DNA of 64,000 nt from Gelidibacter gilvus (GCF_004115975.1 NZ_SDDZ01000001.1:372001-436000); one strand, 5' to 3'. Numbered from the stretch's first letter, positions 35,527 to 44,691 are shown. Translations and numbers: made by a program. Notes: generated by a model from the letters alone, not told the origin.

Positions 35527-36976
35527 GATTAATAGATTAGATGCTCTGGAGTATGATGAATTGATTTCTGTAGAACAAATTGAACACGGAGAGATCAAGG
35601 ATAGGCCAGAAGCTGAACATAAACTTCGAAAGGTTTGGTTTTTCCTTTTTGCTGAAGGTTTTAAGAGGACTTTCGCCAAAATAAGATCCAAAAGGAATAG
35701 ATTATTGGATCTACATAAATACAAAACCATCATAAAGGTTAAGTATCAAAATAAAACTTACTTAAATTTTAGCCTTCAAACTTCAAGGGAACTTCAGGAT
35801 TTTGTGATCAGGAATGCCTTTTTTGAGAGTGATGAAAGTTTCAATTATTCTTTTGAAAACAGCAGCTTGAACTTCAACCAATTTGTTGGAAAGGACTATT
35901 CTGATCAGGACAAAATTAAACCCATTGCCATTTCTGAAAAAAAGGAAAACCCCTTAAATGTCATTTCTCCAACCTATGATGAGGGCGTGTTTTTATATGG
36001 TTTAGGTGATTATTCACGTGTTTATATTGCACCTAATCTGAAGAGTTTAAAGCAGATTTATTGTATTGATTATGTCTCAACCTATGCTGATTACTACAAA
36101 ACATCCTATAATTATGAATTTAGTGGTTTGGTACCTCAAGAGAGTTATGATCAACTAAGTTTGGTAAAAAAGCCATTGGCCATTATAGCCACCTATCATT
36201 CCGATCATACACGGATTGTTGGGGAGATTTTCAATATCAATCCAAATACAATTTTCTTTATAGAAAAACCGCCTTGTGTCACTTTAGATGATATTTCAAA
36301 GTTAGTCCAACTTTACCTCAATGGAGCTAAAATTGAAATAGGATATAATAGAAGATATATCCCCATTAATCAAGAAATCAAGAAACGTTTGAGTGGTCAA
36401 AGAGCGGTTATCAATATCTCTATAAAGGAAATACTCATAAATGACAATCATTGGTATTTTTGGGAAAATCAAGGCACACGCATCACAGGAAATTTAACAC
36501 ATTGGATTGACATCTGTAATTTTTGGCTTGAAGACGAGATTCCGATAGAACTGAACATGCTAAAAAGCGCTTCTAAGGACGAGACATTTGCCGTATCAAT
36601 TTTATATAGTAATGGATCACTTGCTAACATAACGGTATCTGATAAAGGTAACTCTTTGAGAGGGGTCCAGGAAAAAATAGAGATACGCACAGAGCTTGAA
36701 ACCTACCATATTGACGATTACCAAAGAATGTATTTCATAACAAAAAATGGTAAGAAGCACAATAGAAATCGCATTAAACGCATTAAAGGGCATGATGAAA
36801 TGTATAAATATGTTGTAGATTTGTACCATGATAAAGTTGGTTTTAACTATGGCGTCCAAGACTTGATAAAAACCGCCTTAACGACGTATCATTTATCTGA
36901 AATGTTTAAAAACGACATTAGAACCTTCACCATAAAAGACACGATCATGTCTATGTTAAATAAAATTAAAGTCTAA
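35519..36976 (+). CDS. Atypical Gfo/Idh/MocA oxidoreductase with N-terminal extension
   Basis: The 485-residue protein has a Rossmann-like motif only from about residue 158 (FLYGLGDYSRVYIAPNL), then IIATYHSDHTRIVGEI, the family motif FIEKPPCVTLDD near 248 and IGYNRRYIP near 280. This is a Gfo/Idh/MocA NAD(P)-dependent sugar oxidoreductase core. The first 155 residues are an additional region with no recognisable fold (basic, with KIRSKRNRLLDLHKY). The core resembles the C-terminal half of the product at 38006-40153, including the position of an H-W/I-D-I/L helix. It is translationally coupled to the glycosyltransferase by an 8-base overlap. Confidence 0.75.
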   Translation: MFEINRLDALEYDELISVEQIEHGEIKDRPEAEHKLRKVWFFLFAEGFKRTFAKIRSKRNRLLDLHKYKTIIKVKYQNKTYLNFSLQTSRELQDFVIRNAFFESDESFNYSFENSSLNFNQFVGKDYSDQDKIKPIAISEKKENPLNVISPTYDEGVFLYGLGDYSRVYIAPNLKSLKQIYCIDYVSTYADYYKTSYNYEFSGLVPQESYDQLSLVKKPLAIIATYHSDHTRIVGEIFNINPNTIFFIEKPPCVTLDDISKLVQLYLNGAKIEIGYNRRYIPINQEIKKRLSGQRAVINISIKEILINDNHWYFWENQGTRITGNLTHWIDICNFWLEDEIPIELNMLKSASKDETFAVSILYSNGSLANITVSDKGNSLRGVQEKIEIRTELETYHIDDYQRMYFITKNGKKHNRNRIKRIKGHDEMYKYVVDLYHDKVGFNYGVQDLIKTALTTYHLSEMFKNDIRTFTIKDTIMSMLNKIKV

Positions 36977-37003
36977 AGAATCTTAAAATTAACATTAAAT
37001 AAA

Positions 37004-37942
37004 ATGCTCAAAAAATTAGTTGTTATTCTGACCTTAGTAATGATTGTGGCATCCTGTAAGGACGATTCCAAACAAAGTAAAGCTGACGAAACTTCAGAAA
37101 CAGAAACGTCAAAAACAGCTTTTGAGGATCGCGAAATTGAAGAGGCACTTTTTGATGGTTATTTTGTAAAACATTCCTCTGGCTATGATATCGCGTTAAA
37201 GAATAATACACTTTATATGCTCAAAGCCAATCCTTCAGAAAAGGATGAAAACACCACCTTCTTTGTGGATGTTATTCCAAAAAACGGAAGCTTGCAAAAT
37301 TTTAACTTGCCGCCTTCCGAAGTAAACTTCAACGACAGTTTGAGTGAAAATTATAATAATGTTGCGGTGCACAAGTTTGTTTTACCTAAGGTAGAAGGTG
37401 ATTATGAAATTATAGTAGGTCAATATGATAATGTGGGAAGGGTTTGGACAACAACGATTCAATCAGGGATGTTAGGTCAAGATATCCACAACTACAGAAA
37501 TGAATATGCCAAAAATATTAAATCAACTAGATATTTAAAAGAATTTGAAACGGCATTAGCTCAAGGTTACTTTATGATGTATCCGGAAGGTTACGATGTA
37601 TTGGTTAATGGGAATATGGTTTACTTTATTAAACCAACAAACATTGATGTAGATGTAGATACCAGGTTTTACTTGCATGTCAAATTTGAAAATACTGAGG
37701 AAAACATGGTATTGGATTTTAATGGAAGAGATGCTCAGATAGATCAGAGGCTTGGATCAAAGTATGAAAATTTTACAGTAATTAGAAAAGAGGTGCCATC
37801 AGAAAAGAAGATTGTTGAGGTAGGCGTTGGCCAATTTAATAATGAAGGTAGGACGTGGCAAGTTATTTATGATCTAGAAAAAATGTATGATAATATCACA
37901 TATATGTATGATAATCAGTACAGGGAATATATTCAGAAGTAA
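37004..37942 (+). CDS. Lipoprotein with two copies of an unrecognised domain
   Basis: The signal MLKKLVVILTLVMIVASCKDD has a lipobox ending VASC (Cys 18), followed by a Ser/Thr/Glu-rich linker. Two copies of a roughly 110-residue domain follow, at about 46-158 and 183-295. Both have AL-x2-GYF, GYD, a short hydrophobic strand pair, F-x-L/V-H/D-V, a later K-F/E-V-P/L-P turn and I-I/V-x-V-G-Q-(F/Y)-(D/N)-N-x-G-R-x-W. I do not recognise the family. A duplicated beta-rich, lipid-anchored protein inside the glycan cluster suggests an envelope role in polysaccharide export, assembly or attachment, which is inference from context. Confidence 0.8.
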   Translation: MLKKLVVILTLVMIVASCKDDSKQSKADETSETETSKTAFEDREIEEALFDGYFVKHSSGYDIALKNNTLYMLKANPSEKDENTTFFVDVIPKNGSLQNFNLPPSEVNFNDSLSENYNNVAVHKFVLPKVEGDYEIIVGQYDNVGRVWTTTIQSGMLGQDIHNYRNEYAKNIKSTRYLKEFETALAQGYFMMYPEGYDVLVNGNMVYFIKPTNIDVDVDTRFYLHVKFENTEENMVLDFNGRDAQIDQRLGSKYENFTVIRKEVPSEKKIVEVGVGQFNNEGRTWQVIYDLEKMYDNITYMYDNQYREYIQK

Positions 37943-38005
37943 CCACTGCTTTCAATAAAACAATATGCCATCAACTAAAAGCAGTTGGTAAAATAATTCA
38001 AATTC

Positions 38006-40153
38006 ATGAAACAAGTCATACAAAATTTCAAATCGGGAGAGTTATATGTTGATGATGTGCCCTTGCCCTCAATTTCAGAAGGCATGGTTTTGGTTGAAAA
38101 CAAATTTTCATTAATAAGCGCCGGGACGGAGCGAGGCACAGTTAAAGTTGGTAAGGCCAGCTTACTTGGAAAAGCAAAACAACGGCCAGATTTAGTTGCG
38201 CAAGTAATTCAAAATATTAAAAAAGAAGGTTTAAAGGCAACATTAGACAAGGTAAAAACAAAATTAGACAGTTTAAAAGCTTTAGGATATAGCACCTCTG
38301 GTGTGGTTAGTGCATCCATGGACACTAACAACATGTTTCAAGTTGGCGATAGAGTGGCGTGTGCTGGACAAGATTATGCATCTCATTCTGAAATTGTAGC
38401 CATACCACAAAATTTAATCGCAAAAATACCGGACAATGTCTCCTTTGAAGATGCCAGTTATACAACATTAGGGGCAATTGCCCTGCAAGGTGTTAGACAA
38501 AGTGAACCAACTCTTGGTGATAATGTTTGTGTCATCGGTTTGGGGTTATTAGGCCAGATCACATGTCAACTTCTAAAAGCAAATGGCTGCAATGTGTTTG
38601 GCATTGATTTATCTTCCCGATTGGTAGCTCTTGCCAATGAAACGGTCGCAGATAACGCAATGTTAAGAAGTGACTCCAATCTTTTGGCTACAATAGACGA
38701 CTTTACAAATGGACATGGTTTTGATAGTGTCATTATTACTGCTGCCACACCATCCAATGATCCAATTGAGCTATCCGCTGAGATCGCACGAAAAAAAGGA
38801 AAAATAGTTGTGGTTGGCGCTGTCAAAATGGACATCCCAAGAGATCCTCATTTTTTTAGAAAAGAATTGGATTTACGGATGTCATGTTCCTATGGCCCTG
38901 GTCGATACGATGTGAATTACGAAGAAAACGGTCAAGATTATCCTTATGCTTATGTGCGTTGGACAGAACAGCGAAATATGGAAGCTTTTTTGAAATTGAT
39001 TTCAAATGGCAGTGTGAATTTAAAACCGCTGACCACTCATGTCTTTGATATTGTGGAGGCTGAGAAAGCTTATGACATTGTTTTAGGTAAAGTTGAAGAG
39101 TTTTCCCTAGGGATTTTATTAAAATATGATGACAGTAATTCACTAAAAAACGTATCAAAGTTTAAAGTCAATACAAATGCTGTTAAAAACATCAATATCG
39201 GATTTATAGGCGCGGGAAGTTTTGCCCAAAGTTATTTGATTCCCAATGTTAAAGCTGCGGGTGCCTCTTTGGACACTGTGGTAACCACCAAGGGAATTAC
39301 ATCTAAAAATGTCGCTGAAAAATTCGGATTTAACCATACCTCTTCAAATGCTGACGATGTTATGGAAAACCCTCAAATCAATACGGTTTTTATTGCAACA
39401 CCTCATAACTCACACGCACAATACGCGATTGGTGCTTTAAAGGCGAATAAGCACGTTTTTATAGAAAAGCCTTTGGCCATGACTCCAGAAGAGCTAAAAG
39501 ACGTTGAGGAGGACTATAAAGAGGCAGGCGTCACGCTTATGGTTGGGTTTAACAGACGTTTTGCAGATGTTTCTAAGGCCATTAAAAAAGCTTTCGAGAA
39601 TTTAACGGAGCCTGTATTTGTAAATATAAGGGTAAATGCAGGATTTATTCCCAAAGAGCATTGGACACAAAACCCTGAAATTGGTGGCGGAAGAATTATT
39701 GGCGAAATGTGCCATTTTATAGATTTGATGCAGTATTTCACGGATTCTGAACCTATTAAAGTTTATGCGGATTGTATCAATACCACCAATGAGAAACTGA
39801 AAGCTGATGATAATATTTCTATAATAGTAAAGTTTAAAAATGGTTCTGTAGGAAGTCTTAATTATTTGGCCAATGGCGACAAATCTTTGCCAAAAGAAAT
39901 GATTGAAGTTTTTGGAGGCGGAAAAACCGGTAGAATCCACGATTTTAGGTCGGGAGAACTGCATGAAGGAAATAAAATCACAAAAATAAAGTCCATTTCA
40001 AAAGGGCATAAACAAGAAGTAGAAGCATTTTTGACTTCGATAAAAGAAGGCACTGTCAGTCCAATAAGCTTTGAATCCATAAGGCTTACCACTGAAACTA
40101 CATTTAAAATAATTGATAGTTTAAATATTGGTCTGCCACAAACTATTAGCTAA
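38006..40153 (+). CDS. Bi-domain oxidoreductase (zinc-ADH-like plus Gfo/Idh/MocA)
   Basis: The 715-residue protein is a natural fusion. The N-terminal 360 residues are a medium-chain dehydrogenase/reductase: SLISAGTERGTV, VGDRVACAGQDYASHSEIV, and the Rossmann motif VCVIGLGLLGQITCQLL near 174-190. The C-terminal part from about residue 395 is a Gfo/Idh/MocA enzyme: IGFIGAGSFAQSYLIPN, VFIATPHNSHA, VFIEKPLAMTPEEL near 483-496 and MVGFNRRFADV. Such fusions occur in bacterial capsule and exopolysaccharide clusters, often next to a heparinase II/III protein. Here a toroid-fold protein (42556) could fill that place. The reaction is not established. Confidence 0.88.
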   Translation: MKQVIQNFKSGELYVDDVPLPSISEGMVLVENKFSLISAGTERGTVKVGKASLLGKAKQRPDLVAQVIQNIKKEGLKATLDKVKTKLDSLKALGYSTSGVVSASMDTNNMFQVGDRVACAGQDYASHSEIVAIPQNLIAKIPDNVSFEDASYTTLGAIALQGVRQSEPTLGDNVCVIGLGLLGQITCQLLKANGCNVFGIDLSSRLVALANETVADNAMLRSDSNLLATIDDFTNGHGFDSVIITAATPSNDPIELSAEIARKKGKIVVVGAVKMDIPRDPHFFRKELDLRMSCSYGPGRYDVNYEENGQDYPYAYVRWTEQRNMEAFLKLISNGSVNLKPLTTHVFDIVEAEKAYDIVLGKVEEFSLGILLKYDDSNSLKNVSKFKVNTNAVKNINIGFIGAGSFAQSYLIPNVKAAGASLDTVVTTKGITSKNVAEKFGFNHTSSNADDVMENPQINTVFIATPHNSHAQYAIGALKANKHVFIEKPLAMTPEELKDVEEDYKEAGVTLMVGFNRRFADVSKAIKKAFENLTEPVFVNIRVNAGFIPKEHWTQNPEIGGGRIIGEMCHFIDLMQYFTDSEPIKVYADCINTTNEKLKADDNISIIVKFKNGSVGSLNYLANGDKSLPKEMIEVFGGGKTGRIHDFRSGELHEGNKITKIKSISKGHKQEVEAFLTSIKEGTVSPISFESIRLTTETTFKIIDSLNIGLPQTIS

Positions 40154-40155
40154 AT

Positions 40156-41373
40156 ATGTTGTCACAAGCAAACTTGAAAAGCCTATATATCTATGTAATG
40201 TATGTGTTGGCTTTTATGATACCCTCAGGAATTTACAATTTTGAAGGTGTTGTTATCGCATTACTGTTCTTGTTGTGGTTGGTTACCAAGCAATACAAAG
40301 AAATAAAAAGTCAAACTACAATTCTTCCGTTTTTACTTCCTTTCTTTTTTTTGTTATACCCTTTGAGTTTGTTTTATACAAACGATTTGCCAAGTGGCTT
40401 TGGCCAAATCACTATGCACCTGTCTTATCTGCTCATTCCACTGGCTTTTATCAGCAACGTGATTGATGATAGAATAAAAAGAAATATACTGCTGGTTTTT
40501 CTGTTTTCGACAGTTTTATTTGTCTTTATCGCTGATGTTTATGCCGTTGTTGACATTATTCAAACGGAGCGTTATATCGTTAGGGTAGCTAAAGGTGATT
40601 ACTATAAATTTTTATCTTATGGTTTAACAAGAGTTTTTTCTGATTGGCATCCTACTGTTGTATCGCTATTTTTGATGTTTAGTTTGGTTTTAACGGTAAA
40701 GTATCTTTTTAAACCCAAGAAATTCTTATCGATATTTTTATCGATTTTTATCATTATAAACATTTTTTTGCTTAAGTCTTTAATTGGTATTATATGCTTA
40801 TTGGGTGTAACGGTGTTGTTCTTGTTCTCTTTGATTAAAAGGAAACCTTATAAGTTTGGCGCGGTGTTTCTTGTTATTATCCTAGCGATTGCTTTTTATA
40901 TTTTCAACCCCTTTAGGATTGATAAGATTCAGCAGTTTAAAAGAACAAATGTGGAAATAACAGATAATCAGGACACGAGGAATGTACTTTCTATCAGATT
41001 GGTTAAGTGGAGCTCCACATTCAATTTGTTTTTAGAAAATCCGGTTTTAGGTGTTGGTCCAGGCGATTTGAAACAAGATCTCGTTGGCGAGTATATTGAT
41101 AAAGGTTATGATTTTGCTGCAGAGCGCAGATTTGGACCTCATAATCAATACCTCCAAATACTTGCGGCTTTTGGTGTTTTTGGATTTGTGCTGTTTTTTA
41201 TAATCCTATTTTGGCCTTACTTAAAAGGCATTGAGATCAATAACCTGTATTTTTGGTTTTTAATTATGACCTTGACGTTTTTTATGACAGAAGATGTTTT
41301 AGAAAGACAACAAGGAATCGTGTTTTTCAGCTTCTTTTATGCACTACTTCTAATGCGCCCTAAAAGAACATGA
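40156..41373 (+). CDS. O-antigen ligase/polymerase-like membrane protein (copy 2)
   Basis: A 405-residue protein with about 10-12 membrane helices and a large loop containing SIRLVKWSSTFNLFLENPVLGVGPGDL and RRFGPHNQYLQILAAFGVFGF. These are the two signature stretches of Wzy_C/O-antigen ligase proteins (an arginine-containing segment and P-H-N-x-Y/F-L). It lies two bases after the bi-domain oxidoreductase gene and overlaps the next polymerase-like gene by four bases. Among the three such proteins in the cluster this one fits the WaaL/Wzy consensus best; whether it ligates or polymerises cannot be read from sequence. Confidence 0.85.
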   Translation: MLSQANLKSLYIYVMYVLAFMIPSGIYNFEGVVIALLFLLWLVTKQYKEIKSQTTILPFLLPFFFLLYPLSLFYTNDLPSGFGQITMHLSYLLIPLAFISNVIDDRIKRNILLVFLFSTVLFVFIADVYAVVDIIQTERYIVRVAKGDYYKFLSYGLTRVFSDWHPTVVSLFLMFSLVLTVKYLFKPKKFLSIFLSIFIIINIFLLKSLIGIICLLGVTVLFLFSLIKRKPYKFGAVFLVIILAIAFYIFNPFRIDKIQQFKRTNVEITDNQDTRNVLSIRLVKWSSTFNLFLENPVLGVGPGDLKQDLVGEYIDKGYDFAAERRFGPHNQYLQILAAFGVFGFVLFFIILFWPYLKGIEINNLYFWFLIMTLTFFMTEDVLERQQGIVFFSFFYALLLMRPKRT

Positions 41374-42563
41374 AATTAAGGATAATCATAGGTATTAGTT
41401 TTCTTTTAGCGTTGGATTTGGTATTTCTAATAGCTTTTGGAAAATCATATACGACGCTCACTTTATTTCCTCCTTTTTTCTATGCCCATGATGTGATGTT
41501 GTTGATGATGATGCTTTTTTGCATTCCCTATTTTAAATTCGCTCAACGCATCAGAAGTATAGAGTTACTGTTTTTAATTGCCGTTTTCTACTTAATATAT
41601 TCTTTCTTTAACCGAGGCATTGAAAATGTAGAAATTATTTTAAGACAATTCATGATCTTTGGTTATGGCATTTGTCTCTATGTCATTATGAATTCGGTTT
41701 TTACAAACAAGACCATAAGCAAGAATTTCGCGCAATACGTGATGTATTTTGGATTGGCGTGTGTAACAGTACAAATTCTATATATTCCCTATATATTCCT
41801 TTACGTGGGCAAAAATCCTTTTTTTGAAAGATGGTATTTTTCGCCCATAATAATGATGGGCATTTTTATTTTAGCCAGTTATATTTTGATTAATGTGAAG
41901 GGTAAATTGCTGAAAAATATACTGTTTGCAGTCGTTTTTATAGTGTCGCTTTCTACCGGACATGATTCGACATATTTGAGTTTAGCCGTGATTTATATTG
42001 CTTATCTGTTTGTGATGAGCTCAAGAAATTATAGAATTATAGTATCGATGTCTCTTTTAATTGGGATGGTATTGGTTTTTTACTTTATCCCTTCATTTAC
42101 AGACGTTAATGTCAAGTGGCGATTATTGTTTTGGAAAGATTCCTTGTTGCGCATTGCTAACAACTATTTTATTTTTGGTGATGGGTTTGGAATCCAATAT
42201 GGCACAGAAGAGACTATAAAAAATTTAAATTCACTTTACCCCGATTTGCCAAAGAGTCCTAGGATTTCTGGCGATGAAAAATACCTGACGGCTCCACATA
42301 ATTCTTTTCTATCTATGGCCATCCACATCGGTATCCTTTCAATCGTGTTTTTGTTTTATCCCATTAAAGCGTTTTTCACCTATAAAAGCTTCAGAATGGA
42401 TAATGAAATTTTATTTTTGTCATTAAGTTTGGTTGGAATGGTGGTCTTTTCTGCTTTTAATGTCATTTTAGAGCTTCCGCATTCGTCATCAATCTTTTGG
42501 ATTGTGTTATTTGGTTTAATATTTAAACTATCAGAAAAAATTGGAATACCATCAAATGAGTGA
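41370..42563 (+). CDS. Wzy/WaaL-like membrane protein (copy 3)
   Basis: A 397-residue polytopic protein, related to copy 1 at 33216: both have FIFGDGFG near residue 268, a variable loop and then T-A/P-P-H-N-S-F-L followed by a hydrophobic helix with I-G-(I/V)-x3, F-Y/L-P-I-K. Further matches are FNVILELPHS near the C-terminus and the membrane-helix spacing. It starts four bases before the end of copy 2. Polymerase and ligase roles cannot be separated by eye. The final eight bases overlap the start of the toroid-fold gene. Confidence 0.8.
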   Translation: MKLRIIIGISFLLALDLVFLIAFGKSYTTLTLFPPFFYAHDVMLLMMMLFCIPYFKFAQRIRSIELLFLIAVFYLIYSFFNRGIENVEIILRQFMIFGYGICLYVIMNSVFTNKTISKNFAQYVMYFGLACVTVQILYIPYIFLYVGKNPFFERWYFSPIIMMGIFILASYILINVKGKLLKNILFAVVFIVSLSTGHDSTYLSLAVIYIAYLFVMSSRNYRIIVSMSLLIGMVLVFYFIPSFTDVNVKWRLLFWKDSLLRIANNYFIFGDGFGIQYGTEETIKNLNSLYPDLPKSPRISGDEKYLTAPHNSFLSMAIHIGILSIVFLFYPIKAFFTYKSFRMDNEILFLSLSLVGMVVFSAFNVILELPHSSSIFWIVLFGLIFKLSEKIGIPSNE

Positions 42564-43710
42564 GAGCTTTGAAAAACTCAAGGCATATTGTGAAAAAGAA
42601 AACTTTAAAGGATGGGATCCCTATGACGGTTTAAACAGTTGGTTCATTCAGAAGACCGTTTTAGGAAAATCCAGATTCTTCAGATTAGCTTGGATCCAAC
42701 TTTTCAAAAGAAGCCCGATTAATTTACGACCTTTATTTGGGGTGGAAAAGGATTACAATCCTAAGGGATTGGGACTTTTTTTGACGGGATATTGCAATCT
42801 TTATAAGATTGAAAAAAATCCGGTCCATTTAGAGAAAATAAACACTTTGGCCCATCAAATTATCAGTCTTCAAACCAAAGGTTACTCTGGAGCGTGTTGG
42901 GGCTATAATTTTGACTGGCAAGCGCGAGCCTTTTTTCAGCCAAAATTCACACCCACAGTAGTGGCCACTACCTTCATCTCTGAAGCGCTTTTAGAAGCCT
43001 ATGACATTACCCAAAACAAGCTGTATTTGGATACGGCTATAAGTGCCTCAAAATTTGTATTGAACGATTTGAACAAATCCTATGACAATGACGGCGATTT
43101 TACCTTTTCATATTCACCTTTAGATCATACGCAAGTTTATAATGCGGGTTTGCTAGGTGCAAAATTATTGAGTTTGGTTTATAAATATACCCAAGAAAGC
43201 CATTTGTTGGACGAAGCCAAAAAAGTGGTCTCCTATGTGTGTAAAAGGCAGTATCAAGATGGATCATGGAGCTATGGCACCTTGCCTTTCCACCAATGGA
43301 TAGATAATTTTCATACGGGATATAATCTTGAATGTATCCATGTCTATCGTACGGTCTCTGGAGATACTTCCTATGATGAATACTTTGATAAAGGAATGTC
43401 TTATTATTTAACTACGTTTTTCACTGACGAGGGAATTTCCAAATATTACAACAACAGCATATTTCCAATTGACATTCATGCCCCCGCACAATTAATTGTT
43501 ACCTTGGCAAAATGTGGTAATTTTACGTCTCAGAAAGCACTGGTAGATCGCGTTCTTAATTGGACCATCATTAACATGCAATCTCCAAAAGGTTATTTTT
43601 ACTATCAAAAAAAGAAGCATGTTACATCAGGAATTCCTTATATAAGATGGGCACAATCTTGGATGTTTTATGCGTTTAGTTATTATTTTGTTGAATCAGA
43701 AGAGCAATGA
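42556..43710 (+). CDS. Alpha/alpha-toroid protein of the polysaccharide cluster
   Basis: A soluble protein of 384 residues built of repeated helical hairpins: GLGLFLTGYCNLYKIE, TPTVVATTFISEALLEAYDIT, TAISASKFVLNDL, VYNAGLLGAKLLSLVYKYTQ, AKKVVSYVCKRQYQDGSWSYG, WIDNFHTGYNLECIHVYR, and IDIHAPAQLIVTLAKCG. This regular pattern, with aromatic and acidic residues between helices, is that of six-hairpin glycosidases, lyases and related toroids. No signal peptide is present, so it is cytosolic. I cannot name its reaction; related proteins are sometimes annotated as aminolevulinate dehydratase, which this sequence does not support. I chose ATG 42556 (MSESFEKL) rather than 42541. Confidence 0.7.
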   Translation: MSESFEKLKAYCEKENFKGWDPYDGLNSWFIQKTVLGKSRFFRLAWIQLFKRSPINLRPLFGVEKDYNPKGLGLFLTGYCNLYKIEKNPVHLEKINTLAHQIISLQTKGYSGACWGYNFDWQARAFFQPKFTPTVVATTFISEALLEAYDITQNKLYLDTAISASKFVLNDLNKSYDNDGDFTFSYSPLDHTQVYNAGLLGAKLLSLVYKYTQESHLLDEAKKVVSYVCKRQYQDGSWSYGTLPFHQWIDNFHTGYNLECIHVYRTVSGDTSYDEYFDKGMSYYLTTFFTDEGISKYYNNSIFPIDIHAPAQLIVTLAKCGNFTSQKALVDRVLNWTIINMQSPKGYFYYQKKKHVTSGIPYIRWAQSWMFYAFSYYFVESEEQ

Positions 43711-44447
43711 ACAGGATTAAAATTCTTAATACGGTTATAGATAACTATTCCACAGAAGAGACACTGGCGATTGTTGAAAATGCCATTAAGAATAAAAAGC
43801 AAATACATCACACGGTTGTAAATGCAGGCAAAATTGTTGCCATGCAATCGGATTTACAATTGCGTAAAAGTGTTAATGAAAGTGATTTGATAAATGCCGA
43901 TGGTCAAGCTGTGGTTTGGGCATCTCGGATTTTAAGAAAGCCTTTAAAAGAACGCGTTGCAGGCATTGATTTAATGATAAATTTGGTGGCCTGTGCACAT
44001 AAAAACAACACCAAAATATTCTTTTTTGGAGCCAAGGAGGAAGTTGTCAAAGAAGTCGTAAATAAATATTCCAAGGCCTATTCGCCAAACATTATCGCTG
44101 GTTATAGAAATGGCTATTTTAAAAAAGAAGAAGAGCAGGAAATAGCGAAAGAAATATCTAAAAGTGGTGCCAGTATTCTTTTTGTAGCGATCAGCTCTCC
44201 CACAAAAGAAAACTTTTTATACGAGAACAAGGAGCTTCTCAGTAATGTCAACTTTATTATGGGTGTCGGAGGTAGCTTTGATGTGGTTTCCGGTAAAGTA
44301 AAACGCGCACCCTTATGGATGCAAAACTCTGGAATGGAATGGTTTTACCGTTTTATTCAAGAACCAAAACGCATGTGGAAGCGCTATCTTGTGGGTAACA
44401 CAAAGTTTATTTTTCTTGTTCTAAAAGAAAGATTGTCCATAACATAA
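43707..44447 (+). CDS. WecG/TagA/CpsF family glycosyltransferase
   Basis: GT26 enzymes transfer N-acetylmannosamine(-uronic acid) or similar sugars to an undecaprenyl-linked acceptor at the inner membrane. The 246-residue product shows HHTVVNAGKIVAMQ, the signature NADGQAVVWASRIL with the catalytic Asp, RVAGIDLM, FFFGAKEEVV and the late VGGSFDVVSGKVKRAP and GMEWFYRFIQEPKRMWKRY. These fit the family well. It overlaps the toroid gene by four bases (ATGA). The wecB gene at 48204 could supply the UDP-ManNAc donor. Confidence 0.93.
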   Translation: MNRIKILNTVIDNYSTEETLAIVENAIKNKKQIHHTVVNAGKIVAMQSDLQLRKSVNESDLINADGQAVVWASRILRKPLKERVAGIDLMINLVACAHKNNTKIFFFGAKEEVVKEVVNKYSKAYSPNIIAGYRNGYFKKEEEQEIAKEISKSGASILFVAISSPTKENFLYENKELLSNVNFIMGVGGSFDVVSGKVKRAPLWMQNSGMEWFYRFIQEPKRMWKRYLVGNTKFIFLVLKERLSIT

Positions 44448-44577
44448 TCCTTAATTCTTAGTGATTTTCGACTTTCAAGATGGAATGGATGCCTCTGCCG
44501 TTCAAAGATGTTTGTTTTATAAGAGCACTATTGACTTCTTTTTTATTTGTTCAATACCAGATATAATTATTAACTTG

Positions 44578-44611
44578 TTGAACTCGAAATTGAAATAACA
44601 CATTATATTTG
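44578..44611 (+). promoter_or_regulatory. Candidate internal promoter before the decarboxylase-like gene
   Basis: TTG (44578-44580), a 23-bp spacer and TATATTTG (44604-44611) fit the Flavobacterium consensus at its long limit. The gap of about 230 bp between operon segments agrees with a new transcript for the last two plus-strand genes. Confidence 0.55.
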
Positions 44612-44691
44612 AAAATTCAAATCATTGTAGTGTAATCAATGAGATAATTGCATATTTCATTATAAAATGTGCTCAAATGAATTCGAATTTA

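Noticed and set aside
42556-43710. Delta-aminolevulinic acid dehydratase
   Set aside because: No zinc/lysine active-site motifs of HemB are seen; the helical-hairpin pattern fits an alpha/alpha toroid.
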